Shown: in pieces, positions 1 to 6,862 of the stretch | Numbering within the stretch: position 1 is the first letter of the stretch | Layout: each line of letters begins with the position of its first letter | Virus record (IMG/VR): IMGVR_UViG_3300032271_000759 | Location: 1-21,642 of that record | Strand: one strand, 5' to 3' | From: a virus | Length of the DNA: 21,642 bases | The notes under the pieces: model-generated | Told to the model about the DNA's origin: nothing | Databases searched by the model: none | The model's input: only the letters and a program-made list of their open reading frames with translations | Program-made: the position numbers and the translations under genes

Positions 1-2007
1 AAACACCACAAGTTTCTTGTCGTTGCCCAAGAAGTTTTCAATCCACTCACGGGCCGCCTTCATCTTGGCTTTGGCGCTGAGTTGCTTTAGGGTGCTGATG
101 GCGACAAGTTGTTCTGCCGCCCTTGCACGAATAGCCTTCTGCCACGCAGCCGCCTGAGCCTCTTTGGTGTCCGCTCCGCTCTCTAGCGCAATCTGGCGTG
201 CCAACTCTGCGAGGTAGTGAACAATGTCGGCTTCAGCCTTGCGATACTCTGCCATCGTCTTGGGGTCACCTTCGACAATAACTTGGTTCCACATTTTTGG
301 CGGCAACTCGGTAAGCACCTCAACCTTACGCCTACGGACATAACAGGTTGCTCGTAGTTTGCGATTGAGCGCCGCTAAGTTTCGGTTGGTTGCTCGCCCA
401 TAGACACTACGGAATCGTGTAGCCCCCTCAAAATCGTCTAGGCGGTTGATAACACGAAGTTGGGTGATTATCTCCGTTGGAGTGTTTACAATGGCTGTGC
501 CGGACAGACAGACACGAATACCGCCTTCGACAACTCGGTTCGACAGTTGTATGCAAGCCTTAGAACGATTTGCTGAACCATTCTTGATGTAGTGGCTTTC
601 GTCAAGCACAATACCACGCAAGTCGGGGAACTTATCAATCCAATGGGTGAGAATGTCGTAGTTGATGATGTAGAGGTCGGCCTCTGGCAAGACACCTGAT
701 GTTCCATTCACCACCGCAACGCTGGCGTGGGGAATCCAACGCTTTGCCTCTCGTTGCCAGTTGAGTTTCAGGCTTGCTGGCACAACCACTACGGCAGGGA
801 AGGCGTTGGCGGCTTGGATAAGCGCCAAGCCCTGCGGCGTTTTTCCTAATCCCATTTCGTCACCGATAAGAACGCCACCGATGTTTGGTTCGGTCTGCTC
901 CCATTCACCATCGCCTTTGTATTCATAGCCCATCGCTCGCATGGCGTAGGCGACACCGGCTCGTTGGAATGGGAACAGTTGGAACTGCTCGTCACCAAAT
1001 CCCTTGATGCTGATTTCCGCATCTTTGGCGGCTGAGGCTTCGATGATGTGGCGAACTTCATCGGCATCTTTGATGAGTTCTTTCGCCTCACGGCTAAGGC
1101 GTGCCTTGTGCCTCTCGGCAAACTTGATGACCTCATCTACGCTCTCAATGGGAACAAGCCAACAACGGTTCGATGCTGACCACTCTGAGCCGGGCATCTG
1201 GCGCACTTCGGCAATCATGTTGGCTTCGTAATCGAACAACACGGCGAAGTTGCGGTCGAGGACAAGAATCTTTGGGGTGTTGTCAATCTTGACATCTTTG
1301 AGCGCACGAACATCGTTACTCATGTAGATGTTGTATTCCTCACACATCTTGCGAACGATGCTGATTGATTCCTTAGGAACAGTCCAAGTCTTTTCCTCGG
1401 CGTTCCAACGGCGACCCGAAATGGTGCGAATGGCATCTACAACTCTTGGGTTGTAGTCGAACCTGATGACGATGCCTTCTTTTTCTAAGACGGCTTCGCC
1501 CTTCCACTCAATCTGTCCCGATGTTTCTGCTTGACCAAGAATACTGTAGGCACGCTCGCTAACAAGGACATGATTACGCCTTGCCCACGCAAGAACCGAA
1601 CCATGCTTCGATGTCGGAACCACCCATGCTTTGATGTCACGGTTCCAAGTGGCGTTGAGGTCACCTTTGGCGTAGGTGGGGTCACCCCAAGGGATAAAGA
1701 CTACGACCTTGCCTTGACGAACATCTACGGCCTTGATGCCTCGGTTGGGTTTGTTTGCAACCGGCTTGGTAATGTCCATGTATTTGATGCCGTGGCGTGA
1801 CAACTGTGCTGAATACTTGTCCAGCATTTTGTATGCCTCTAACGCAACCTCGGGCGACCATGCCTCTTGTGGCAACAGCGCAAGGGCGTTACCAAACTTA
1901 GTATCAGGCCCGTTAAAGCCTTGGGAATCTTTGGCTACGGCTCCGTCATCTACTGATGCGAGCGCACGAACGGCTAGTACAAGAAGAGGGTCAGTATCAG
2001 TTGGCAT
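1..2007 (-). CDS. SNF2/SMARCAL1-like DNA-dependent ATPase (helicase), C-terminus cut by window edge
   Basis: The reading frame is open for 669 codons from ATG at 2007 to base 1, so the C-terminal RecA lobe is missing. The ATPase core is plain: Walker A GDEMGLGKT (residues 382-390), DESH box (469-472) and an SGTA motif III about 40 residues later. This is the order of the SNF2 family. Before the core lie three related ~40-50-residue segments (about 95-132, 180-215 and 246-288). Each has a beta-rich stretch ending in W-x-V/L-V/T-V/P-P; the middle one (NPRVVDAIRTISGRRWN...TWTVP) looks like the HARP domain of SMARCAL1. SMARCAL1-type enzymes reanneal ssDNA and remodel forks, so a role in phage replication or recombination is inferred. 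A promoter (TTTACT-17-TATCAT) sits so close to the ATG that the leader would be about 2 nt. The upstream HTH gene ends 42 nt away. Confidence 0.9.
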   Translation of the reverse strand, partial: MPTDTDPLLVLAVRALASVDDGAVAKDSQGFNGPDTKFGNALALLPQEAWSPEVALEAYKMLDKYSAQLSRHGIKYMDITKPVANKPNRGIKAVDVRQGKVVVFIPWGDPTYAKGDLNATWNRDIKAWVVPTSKHGSVLAWARRNHVLVSERAYSILGQAETSGQIEWKGEAVLEKEGIVIRFDYNPRVVDAIRTISGRRWNAEEKTWTVPKESISIVRKMCEEYNIYMSNDVRALKDVKIDNTPKILVLDRNFAVLFDYEANMIAEVRQMPGSEWSASNRCWLVPIESVDEVIKFAERHKARLSREAKELIKDADEVRHIIEASAAKDAEISIKGFGDEQFQLFPFQRAGVAYAMRAMGYEYKGDGEWEQTEPNIGGVLIGDEMGLGKTPQGLALIQAANAFPAVVVVPASLKLNWQREAKRWIPHASVAVVNGTSGVLPEADLYIINYDILTHWIDKFPDLRGIVLDESHYIKNGSANRSKACIQLSNRVVEGGIRVCLSGTAIVNTPTEIITQLRVINRLDDFEGATRFRSVYGRATNRNLAALNRKLRATCYVRRRKVEVLTELPPKMWNQVIVEGDPKTMAEYRKAEADIVHYLAELARQIALESGADTKEAQAAAWQKAIRARAAEQLVAISTLKQLSAKAKMKAAREWIENFLGNDKKLVVF

Positions 2008-2015
2008 ATGCCCAC

Positions 2016-2044
2016 ATGATACTACGGTTTAGCAACCAAGTAAA
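2016..2044 (-). promoter_or_regulatory. promoter of the SNF2-like helicase gene
   Basis: On the minus strand a -35 box TTTACT (2044-2039) and a -10 box TATCAT (2021-2016) are separated by 17 nt. The expected start of transcription is near 2009, two bases before the ATG at 2007, and no Shine-Dalgarno sequence can fit. This suggests an almost leaderless mRNA. Found by eye; not tested. Confidence 0.5.
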
Positions 2045-2049
2045 GGAGA

Positions 2050-2316
2050 CTACTTGCTCTCTCTGTTGTGGTGTTTGTAGAGGGCTTGGTCTGTCGTGCC
2101 AGCCCACTCCGCAATCTTGCGCCAAGTTACTCCGTGGTCACGAAGGCGGGTGACAGTTTGGCGACGCTCTTTGCCAAGGGCGATGACTTTTTGCTCGTGG
2201 TCACGCATCTGGGCGCAAATGTCTTTGATGTGCTGAAGCAATGAGGCGACCTCGGGCGAGAAGTTGAGGTCGGCTTCCTTGCGCTCGGGAAGTGGGTCGG
2301 TGAAATCGTTAGCCAT
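2050..2316 (-). CDS. small helix-turn-helix protein
   Basis: 88 residues. An acidic N-terminus is followed by a long helix rich in charged residues (about 22-60), then a C-terminal helix-turn-helix of the form RLRDHGVTWRKIAEWAGTT, close to the 'GVSWREIAEALG' type in small actinobacterial and phage DNA-binding proteins. The ATG is preceded by a good AAGGAG Shine-Dalgarno sequence. The 174-base gap upstream holds a pair of direct repeats that could be its operator. A small DNA-binding regulator or accessory protein is likely; its target is unknown. It lies between the resolvase and the helicase, which has its own promoter. Confidence 0.7.
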   Translation of the reverse strand: MANDFTDPLPERKEADLNFSPEVASLLQHIKDICAQMRDHEQKVIALGKERRQTVTRLRDHGVTWRKIAEWAGTTDQALYKHHNRESK

Positions 2317-2425
2317 GATGTGTCTCTCCTTGTAAGGGACAGTCTAGTGGGGTTTCCAAAGTTGGGTGGTCTATCGGGGGTTTAGTGAAATAAAGGGAGG
2401 GTGGGCAGATGGGAAAGTGGGTTAT

Positions 2426-2443
2426 TTCTCATATTTTCTCATA
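2426..2443. repeat. tandem direct repeat TTCTCATA x2, candidate operator
   Basis: TTCTCATA occurs at 2426-2433 and again at 2436-2443, exactly 10 bp apart. This puts both copies on the same DNA face. It lies about 110 bp upstream of the HTH gene start in the only sizeable gap of this region, so an operator or promoter element is possible. The rest of the gap (2317-2490) also has a purine-rich run and no gene. Confidence 0.4.
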
Positions 2444-2467
2444 CGAATCCTAGAAAAGACCATCAAC

Positions 2468-2486
2468 TCCCCTTGCCGAAATAGGG
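2468..2486 (-). terminator. weak hairpin after the RusA-like gene
   Basis: Just after the stop codon at 2491 the minus strand reads CCCCT-(9 nt)-AGGGG. A TCTTTTC stretch follows about 10 nt later. The stem is short and the T-run is neither long nor adjacent, so this is at most a weak or partial terminator. Confidence 0.3.
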
Positions 2487-2490
2487 GTGG

Positions 2491-2856
2491 CTAGCACTCC
2501 GTGATGGTCAGTTCTAAAGCATCCTTGCCGTACTGCGGGGCCAAGAAGGTCAGTTTCACCACAATGTTGGCATTGTCGTCAATGAGAACACCGGCATCTA
2601 CCAGCCCGTCTACTGCCGCCTTGACCTGTGGGAAGCAGGCTCCAACATCTTGTCGGAAGCGGGCATTTAGGACATACGGCTGAACGATGACTTCGATGCG
2701 CTCCATGGCTGGCATCATGGCGTCCTTGGCGAGTTCGCAGAAAGCCGCTCTCCATTCCTTAACAACCTTGGCCCGAACCATGTGGTGAACCGTTCGCTCC
2801 TTATTGAGCGTGAAGTCTGGGCGTTCTTCGTAGGTGAGGGTGTAGGAGTTGGACAT
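2491..2856 (-). CDS. RusA-like Holliday junction resolvase
   Basis: 121 residues from ATG at 2856, about the length of E. coli RusA (120). The C-terminal half has the RusA pattern: an early Asp (D70), a helix ending VDGLVDAGVLIDD (D83, D87, D93-D94) and a final hydrophobic strand. Acidic residues in these places bind the catalytic metal in RusA. The family cuts four-way DNA junctions, which fits the neighbouring recombination genes. I chose ATG 2856 over a TTG at 2895 because the TTG is itself part of a -35 box (TTGACT) and would add an N-terminus unlike the family. There is no clear Shine-Dalgarno sequence, and the mapped promoter would leave a leader of about 4 nt. Confidence 0.75.
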   Translation of the reverse strand: MSNSYTLTYEERPDFTLNKERTVHHMVRAKVVKEWRAAFCELAKDAMMPAMERIEVIVQPYVLNARFRQDVGACFPQVKAAVDGLVDAGVLIDDNANIVVKLTFLAPQYGKDALELTITEC

Positions 2857-2866
2857 TACTAACGAA

Positions 2867-2895
2867 ACTCTAACAAACCGCACTACAGTAGTCAA
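2867..2895 (-). promoter_or_regulatory. promoter of the RusA-like gene
   Basis: Minus strand: -35 TTGACT (2895-2890), 17-nt spacer, -10 TAGAGT (2872-2867). Transcription would begin near 2860, four bases before the ATG at 2856. The box lies immediately after the stop codon of the upstream Ntn-hydrolase gene. Confidence 0.5.
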
Positions 2896-2898
2896 GTT

Positions 2899-3387
2899 TT
2901 ATAGTGAAATCACTTTGATCGGCGGGCGGGCGTGAGTTGTGTGGTTCACCACAGCCTTGATGACTGTCTCCATTCGGACTTTGGAATTGATGGTGATGTT
3001 GCCTTCCAAAGCAAACAGGGCTGACAAAGCAGATTGCGCACCGGCTCCAACTGCGCCGTAGTTCTCTTTTGATTTCACCACTGCAAAGTCTGAACCGATT
3101 TCATAGATGCCCGCTTTTGTTGCCACAAGTACAGACCACTCATCGTTTGGAAAGCCAGCCTCACTCGTCTTGCTGATAAGAAAGTCACGAATTTTGTGGG
3201 GGTCAGAAATGCCAGAGTTGCGGAGCAAATCCATAATGCGAAACGAACCGGAAACCCCAACGAGGCTCCCTTGTGTTTTCCAAACCTTTGGCTCTGCTGA
3301 AATAACCACCGTCGAGTCGTCAAAAGCGCCACTATCGCCAGCAATCCACACCTGCTTCTTGTCTTTCCATGCGGCTATGACGGTCAT
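2899..3387 (-). CDS. HslV/proteasome-beta-like Ntn hydrolase (threonine peptidase fold)
   Basis: 162 residues beginning Met-Thr-Val-Ile-Ala-Ala-Trp. If the initiator Met is removed, Thr becomes residue 1 and the conserved positions fall exactly as in proteasome beta subunits and HslV: T1, D17 (IAGDSGA) and K33 (EPKVW). A GVSGS turn follows at about 43-47, and a GAGAQSALSAL segment in the second half resembles the HslV 'GSGGxxA' region. HslV is about 175 residues and works as a double hexamer with the HslU unfoldase. No unfoldase or partner is visible here, and there is no propeptide. Cleavage of a host or phage protein, or self-assembly during morphogenesis, is inferred only. The start follows TAGCAT-GGGGTT-ATG, a leaderless-type arrangement with no Shine-Dalgarno sequence. 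Confidence 0.8.
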   Translation of the reverse strand: MTVIAAWKDKKQVWIAGDSGAFDDSTVVISAEPKVWKTQGSLVGVSGSFRIMDLLRNSGISDPHKIRDFLISKTSEAGFPNDEWSVLVATKAGIYEIGSDFAVVKSKENYGAVGAGAQSALSALFALEGNITINSKVRMETVIKAVVNHTTHARPPIKVISL

Positions 3388-3412
3388 AACCCCATGCTAC
3401 TAGGGGTATTTC

Positions 3413-4108
3413 TTAGCCCTTGGTCTGCCAAGAGGCCCAATGGAATGGGCTTTTTTCCTCTTCGGGGCGGTCTTCTGTGTAGTAGTAGAGGGCTAGTGAA
3501 AACCGCTTGCGGTTGGGCGGGCAGGCCAATGGTTCGGGCACACCGTGAAACGAAGTATCCGTAGTGCCGAATACCGCTAGCCGGTTGAGAATGGGGTCTA
3601 CGGTCTTTGCTGGGCGAGCCAAGTTATCCTTGTCGTAGAGTTCCAACTGTCCGTTCCACTCGGGTCGCCAGCCGCCATTGAGGAACAATAGGGCGTTGAC
3701 ACGGCGGTGAAGACCCGTCTCGGGATGAATGTTGAAGTCGGCGTGAATGTCCAACTTTCCACCTGTCATCGTGACATGAACGCCCCCACCAAGGTATGAC
3801 GGGTCGGCAATCAGGTTGGGAATTCCCGTCAGTTCCGAAAAAAAATCCAATGCGAGTTGCTGATTTAGTTCCCACAAAGCCATAGCCACATTCTCGGGCA
3901 AGTGGTTTAAGTCGGAGTTCCAAAACTTGTTGACCTGAAACTGAGACACATTGGGGTCGTAACTCCAATTGCTGAGGTCAGTTTCTTCAAGGGTTGCTGA
4001 AATGTCTGACGCCTCCACAAGGAAATCATCAATGATGAGGTGTGGGAATGGTTTGGCGTCTTTGTATTGCTCGTGAAGAGCAACGGGGTCAAGGTTCTCG
4101 TTAATCAT
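3413..4108 (-). CDS. 2-oxoglutarate/Fe(II) oxygenase, prolyl-hydroxylase-like
   Basis: 231 residues from ATG 4108. The jelly-roll signature is complete: H122-x-D124 (LDIHADFN), distal H188 (TSFHGVPE) and a 2-oxoglutarate-binding R202 (KRFSLALYYYT). The intervening motifs (HRRVNALLFLN, NRLAVFGTTD) are those of the P4Hc-type family. Such enzymes use 2-oxoglutarate, O2 and Fe(II) to hydroxylate a protein or small molecule. The substrate cannot be told from sequence. The ATG is 4 nt after the stop of the upstream gene (TAGTGAAATG), suggesting translational coupling. A longer frame to 4192 exists but would overlap the upstream gene, and its extra N-terminus does not resemble the family. Confidence 0.85.
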   Translation of the reverse strand: MINENLDPVALHEQYKDAKPFPHLIIDDFLVEASDISATLEETDLSNWSYDPNVSQFQVNKFWNSDLNHLPENVAMALWELNQQLALDFFSELTGIPNLIADPSYLGGGVHVTMTGGKLDIHADFNIHPETGLHRRVNALLFLNGGWRPEWNGQLELYDKDNLARPAKTVDPILNRLAVFGTTDTSFHGVPEPLACPPNRKRFSLALYYYTEDRPEEEKSPFHWASWQTKG

Positions 4109-4112
4109 TTCA

Positions 4113-4328
4113 CTACCCGTTCTCTTGGAGATGTTGCTGGATGGCTGCGTCGGCCTGACCCTGTTCAAAAAACCGGATTGGTTCCCAGCCACAGGAGCAA
4201 CTTGCCTCGAAGAGGGTGGTGTTGAATACCTTGGACTTGTATTCGCCTGTGGTGATTTCGTGTTCTGCGTTGCCGGATTGGGCCTTCTTGCGGGCCACTA
4301 AACGCCGTGCCTCTTGAACAGAACCCAT
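4113..4328 (-). CDS. small CxCGW protein, unknown function
   Basis: 71 residues. A basic N-terminus (ARRLVARKKA) is followed by a central segment with C44-x-C46-G-W and a C-terminal helix holding H66 (AAIQQH). Short actinophage proteins often carry this CxCGW ... A ... H arrangement, which may bind a metal, but there are only two Cys and the function is unknown. The ATG at 4328 overlaps the end of the upstream gene by 31 nt and has no clear Shine-Dalgarno sequence. A GTG at the upstream stop codon (TAGTG, about 4299) is an alternative start and would still contain the Cys motif. The next gene starts 4 nt after its stop. Confidence 0.6.
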   Translation of the reverse strand: MGSVQEARRLVARKKAQSGNAEHEITTGEYKSKVFNTTLFEASCSCGWEPIRFFEQGQADAAIQQHLQENG

Positions 4329-4633
4329 ACGGGGCCGTTTGTTGATTCCTCGATAATCCACTGGTCGTAACACCTATTGCGCTCGTGGTAAGCGTGGCAC
4401 TCGTAAATGGTTCCTACGGGCAGACTTTTGGAATCTGGCTTTATGCAATTTTGGGGGGTGTAGATGATTTCACCACGAAAGGCGATGATTTGCTCCACCA
4501 TTTTGTCTTGGTCTTCCAACATTTCGGGCCAGACAACTTCCCAAGGCTTGTCTCGGTTGTTTTTGTTCCACTTGTTGATGTATTGCTGACGCTCTGTGTT
4601 GCTTAATGCAACTGGCTTTTCTTTTCGGAACAT
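4298..4633 (-). CDS. hypothetical protein
   Basis: 111 residues, not recognised. The N-terminal third is a polar, charged helix (NTERQQYINKWNKNNRDK). The rest is predicted beta-rich, with GEIIYTPQN, GTIYECHAYH and WIIEEST...VWVLFK strands and two Cys. It could be a small beta-barrel binding domain, but nothing specific supports that. The start has a GGTGGA Shine-Dalgarno-like sequence 5 nt before the ATG. The 79-base gap upstream (4634-4712) contains no gene; a TACGGT box there might be a -10, without a good -35. Confidence 0.6.
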   Translation of the reverse strand: MFRKEKPVALSNTERQQYINKWNKNNRDKPWEVVWPEMLEDQDKMVEQIIAFRGEIIYTPQNCIKPDSKSLPVGTIYECHAYHERNRCYDQWIIEESTNGPVWVLFKRHGV

Positions 4634-4712
4634 TTTTCCACCAATCGTTCGGACTGCGCTGCGTTCGGTGGTTGTTACCGTAGCACAGTTGAGTAGTGGA
4701 ATGTTGAAATAC

Positions 4713-5144
4713 TTACTGCGTGACGAGGATGTCGGGCAGTTGGAGCGGAGTTACATTTGGAGCCGGTGGCTGGATTTCAGCATGAAAACCCGCTTGTTCC
4801 AAAGTGTTTTTGTATTCGGAAAGTTTGGCTTCTGCTTGGCTTCGCTCTTCGGGGGTGAACTCATGGGCATAGGTGACGCCACGCAAAGTGTGTTCAACGG
4901 TGGTTTTTCCACCATGGTTGTTGACCTTGAATCCGCCCGACTGCCAGTGACGACTGACTCGGCGGCTCTTGGGGCCAACAGACTGTTCGTGACCAGCACG
5001 ACCAAGCGCCCACCCCACTCGGGTATGTAATGGGAACCTGCTTTCACCATTGGATTCGTATTGGTTGCCATGAAACGAATGACCGGGCACATCTCCCTTG
5101 GTTATGGGATAAAGCAACTCGTTGGTGGAAAAGCCGGAAGACAT
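4713..5144 (-). CDS. GHxFxGNQ-motif protein (motif near N-terminus)
   Basis: 143 residues, not assigned to a known enzyme. The striking element is PGHSFHGNQY at residues 20-29, nearly the same as the C-terminal tail of the protein encoded two genes upstream. A GRAGHEQSVGPKSRR stretch with several His and basic residues follows. A charged helix (TPEERSQAEAKLSEYKNTLEQAG) and a Pro-rich tail complete the protein. To my knowledge GHxFxGNQ peptides recur in phage virion-associated proteins without an agreed function. The ATG at 5144 overlaps the upstream TGA (TGATG) with GGAG just before it, so the gene is coupled to the papain-like hydrolase gene. A GTG one codon earlier is possible. Confidence 0.7.
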   Translation of the reverse strand: MSSGFSTNELLYPITKGDVPGHSFHGNQYESNGESRFPLHTRVGWALGRAGHEQSVGPKSRRVSRHWQSGGFKVNNHGGKTTVEHTLRGVTYAHEFTPEERSQAEAKLSEYKNTLEQAGFHAEIQPPAPNVTPLQLPDILVTQ

Positions 5145-5689
5145 CACTCCACAATCCCCATGTAAATCTGAAGGCTGGTGGGAGACACCATGTAGATGTC
5201 AGGCGTGTCGTAGTAGATTCCAGCAAAACGCATGGCTTCGTGAGCCAACGCTGAGCAAATCCAAGTTCCTTCACGGCGACACTCAAAGAACCACGCAGGG
5301 GTCAAGATGTCTACAGCGATGCAGATGTCGGAGAGAATGCCGTATTTCTTGCCTTCTTGCTTTTCAGCAAAGAACGCCGCCTTTTCGGGGTCGCCACCCA
5401 AAGGTGTGATGTCATACATGGAGACAGCCGTGGAGCGGTTGATGAGGCTTGCCAGCGTTGTTCTTTCAGCACCGGCAGACAGGGCTTGGATAATCAAAAT
5501 GTCTTCGTAGGTTTCACCTTCGGAGATGACGGTGAAGCAGTGGTTGTACTTGTTCTTGCGCCAGCGAATCCACTCGCCAAAACGAATGACATAACCCATG
5601 AAACTTTTGGTGCGGGCAAATCCTGTCATGCCTCGCTTGATTTCACTGGGGGCAAGTTGCGTGATGCACGCTGGTTTGATTTTTTTCAT
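5144..5689 (-). CDS. permuted papain-like hydrolase (YiiX/NlpC-P60 superfamily)
   Basis: 181 residues. The order of catalytic motifs is that of circularly permuted NlpC/P60 enzymes: a His in a hydrophobic strand first (NHCFTVI, H50), a GxKY motif in the middle (EGKKYGILSD, about 112-121) and the Cys last (TWICSALAHEAMRF, C145) at the start of a helix. A G-rich segment before the His (RGMTGFARTKSFMGYVIRFG) is also typical. Members are amidases or thioesterases that act on cell-wall peptides, lipids or proteins. No signal peptide or wall-binding domain is seen. The gene overlaps its neighbours by 1 nt at both ends (TGATG), and both neighbours carry a GHxFxGNQ motif, so the three products probably work together. 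A lysis, entry or virion-maturation role is speculation. Confidence 0.7.
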   Translation of the reverse strand: MKKIKPACITQLAPSEIKRGMTGFARTKSFMGYVIRFGEWIRWRKNKYNHCFTVISEGETYEDILIIQALSAGAERTTLASLINRSTAVSMYDITPLGGDPEKAAFFAEKQEGKKYGILSDICIAVDILTPAWFFECRREGTWICSALAHEAMRFAGIYYDTPDIYMVSPTSLQIYMGIVE

Positions 5690-6318
5690 CAGTTTCCTGC
5701 GACGTGCTGGTTGCCGTAAAACGGGTGTCCCGGCTGAGCGCCGACTGTTCCGGTTCCCTTTGGAACAGAAACCCCAGCACTAGCCATCTGAGCCTCACGG
5801 CTTGCTGGCACTTTGAAACGCTCTTGTAGGTTTTTACCAATTTCTTTAAGATTGCTCTGTTCGTTCTTAATTTTTTCTACGGTTTTTTGCGCTTGTTGGG
5901 TGTGGTGTTCTGCCAAAAGGGAATGAACTTTGCTACCAAGCCCACCACCTGCTTTGGAGGCGTGGTTATTGGCTGCCTCAATGTGGTTTTGAAGTGAGCC
6001 TTTTAGAGATTGAATAGTGCGAACCGAGTTATCGTGAAAGTTTTTGAGTTCGCTTTGGGTGGCGAGGCGAGCGTGTGCGCCCACTCCGGCCCCCAAGGGG
6101 CTTTGTACGGTTATACCGTTTGGGTACGACTTTAGTTCCGAGTCAACCTTGCTGTTGTAAGCCTTTACCTCATCGCCCATTGCGCTAGTACCAGCGGCAC
6201 CGGCAACCGCAGCAGCGCCCTTTTTCACCTCAGCGTAGATACCTTGACCAGCGAGAAGTTCGTCGGGGTAGTTGCTGAGGGATTTCACTAAGTTGTGCGT
6301 TTCAAATCCTGAGTCCAT
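5689..6318 (-). CDS. helical protein with C-terminal GHxFxGNQ motif
   Basis: 209 residues, no recognised family. An Ala/Gly-rich segment (residues 33-46) could insert in or cross a membrane but is short. Residues about 90-170 are long, charged, Gln/His/Lys-rich helices that look like a coiled coil. A Pro/Gly/Val-rich linker leads to the extreme C-terminus PGHPFYGNQHVAGN. The nine-residue motif (197-205) matches the N-terminal motif of the protein encoded at 4713-5144. The start has no Shine-Dalgarno sequence but follows TAATAT-TTATTC-ATG, a leaderless-type spacing. The gene opens a three-gene coupled unit. A virion-associated or scaffold-like role is a guess. Confidence 0.7.
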   Translation of the reverse strand: MDSGFETHNLVKSLSNYPDELLAGQGIYAEVKKGAAAVAGAAGTSAMGDEVKAYNSKVDSELKSYPNGITVQSPLGAGVGAHARLATQSELKNFHDNSVRTIQSLKGSLQNHIEAANNHASKAGGGLGSKVHSLLAEHHTQQAQKTVEKIKNEQSNLKEIGKNLQERFKVPASREAQMASAGVSVPKGTGTVGAQPGHPFYGNQHVAGN

Positions 6319-6334
6319 GAATAAATATTAGACC

Positions 6335-6856
6335 CTAATCCCAAGAATGTTTGGTGAACCCTAATGAGTAGGCTTTTGATGGGTTGTCTTCTATCCAGCC
6401 ATTGAGCCAGTCGCAGATGGTGATAATGCCGTCCATATCGGTCAGGTTTTTGTCGCTCTGGCCTGAGCGTGAACGGCTGAGGATTTCGTGCCCGTGGATT
6501 CCACCAAAGCACCTGTGAGGCATGATGTCTTGACCCATGCACTTCCAAGTCTCACGCTTTCCGAACTTGGCAAGCATGGCTTCTTGGCGTTGCTGATTGA
6601 CGGTTTTACGCTTCTCGGACATAGGGTTCATCCGTGTGCGTTTCAGCACTGATGGCTTCCGTGCCATTGGCTTGCGTGCGAGGGATTTGGCTGGCTTTGC
6701 TCGCTGACGCTCTTGTGCCTCTTTGCGCTTGGTCTGCTCTTTGGCGTAACGACACGCTTGGCATTGAGGTAGAAACTTCTCTGGCTTATCCTTGCGTGAA
6801 ATGAAATCGGTGATGGGCAATATTTCCCGACATGACCCACACCGTTTCGTTTCCAT
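6335..6856 (-). CDS. HNH-type endonuclease with N-terminal zinc ribbon
   Basis: 173 residues. The N-terminus has two CxxC pairs (C6/C9 and C32/C35) forming a likely zinc ribbon. A very basic linker (45-85) could contact DNA. The C-terminal half has the HNH pattern HGHEILSRSRSG (H122/H124), N138-L, ITIC (C149) and WLNGWIEDNP (N153), followed by A..LGF, as in phage HNH enzymes where a final His is often Asn. C107 and C117 may form part of a structural zinc site. A role in DNA cleavage is expected, either homing-type or in recombination/packaging; it is far from any terminase in this window. A promoter (TTTACA-18-TATGGT) lies exactly 6 nt before the ATG. Confidence 0.7.
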   Translation of the reverse strand: METKRCGSCREILPITDFISRKDKPEKFLPQCQACRYAKEQTKRKEAQERQRAKPAKSLARKPMARKPSVLKRTRMNPMSEKRKTVNQQRQEAMLAKFGKRETWKCMGQDIMPHRCFGGIHGHEILSRSRSGQSDKNLTDMDGIITICDWLNGWIEDNPSKAYSLGFTKHSWD

Positions 6857-6862
6857 ACCGAC

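Noticed and set aside
2857-2895. TTG start extending the RusA-like protein by 13 residues
   Set aside because: The TTG is the beginning of the TTGACT -35 box, and the extra residues are not RusA-like.
4596-5030. Plus-strand open frame of 144 codons
   Set aside because: It runs antisense to the GNQ-motif gene, which has the shared motif and coupled start. Nothing supports a gene on the plus strand here.
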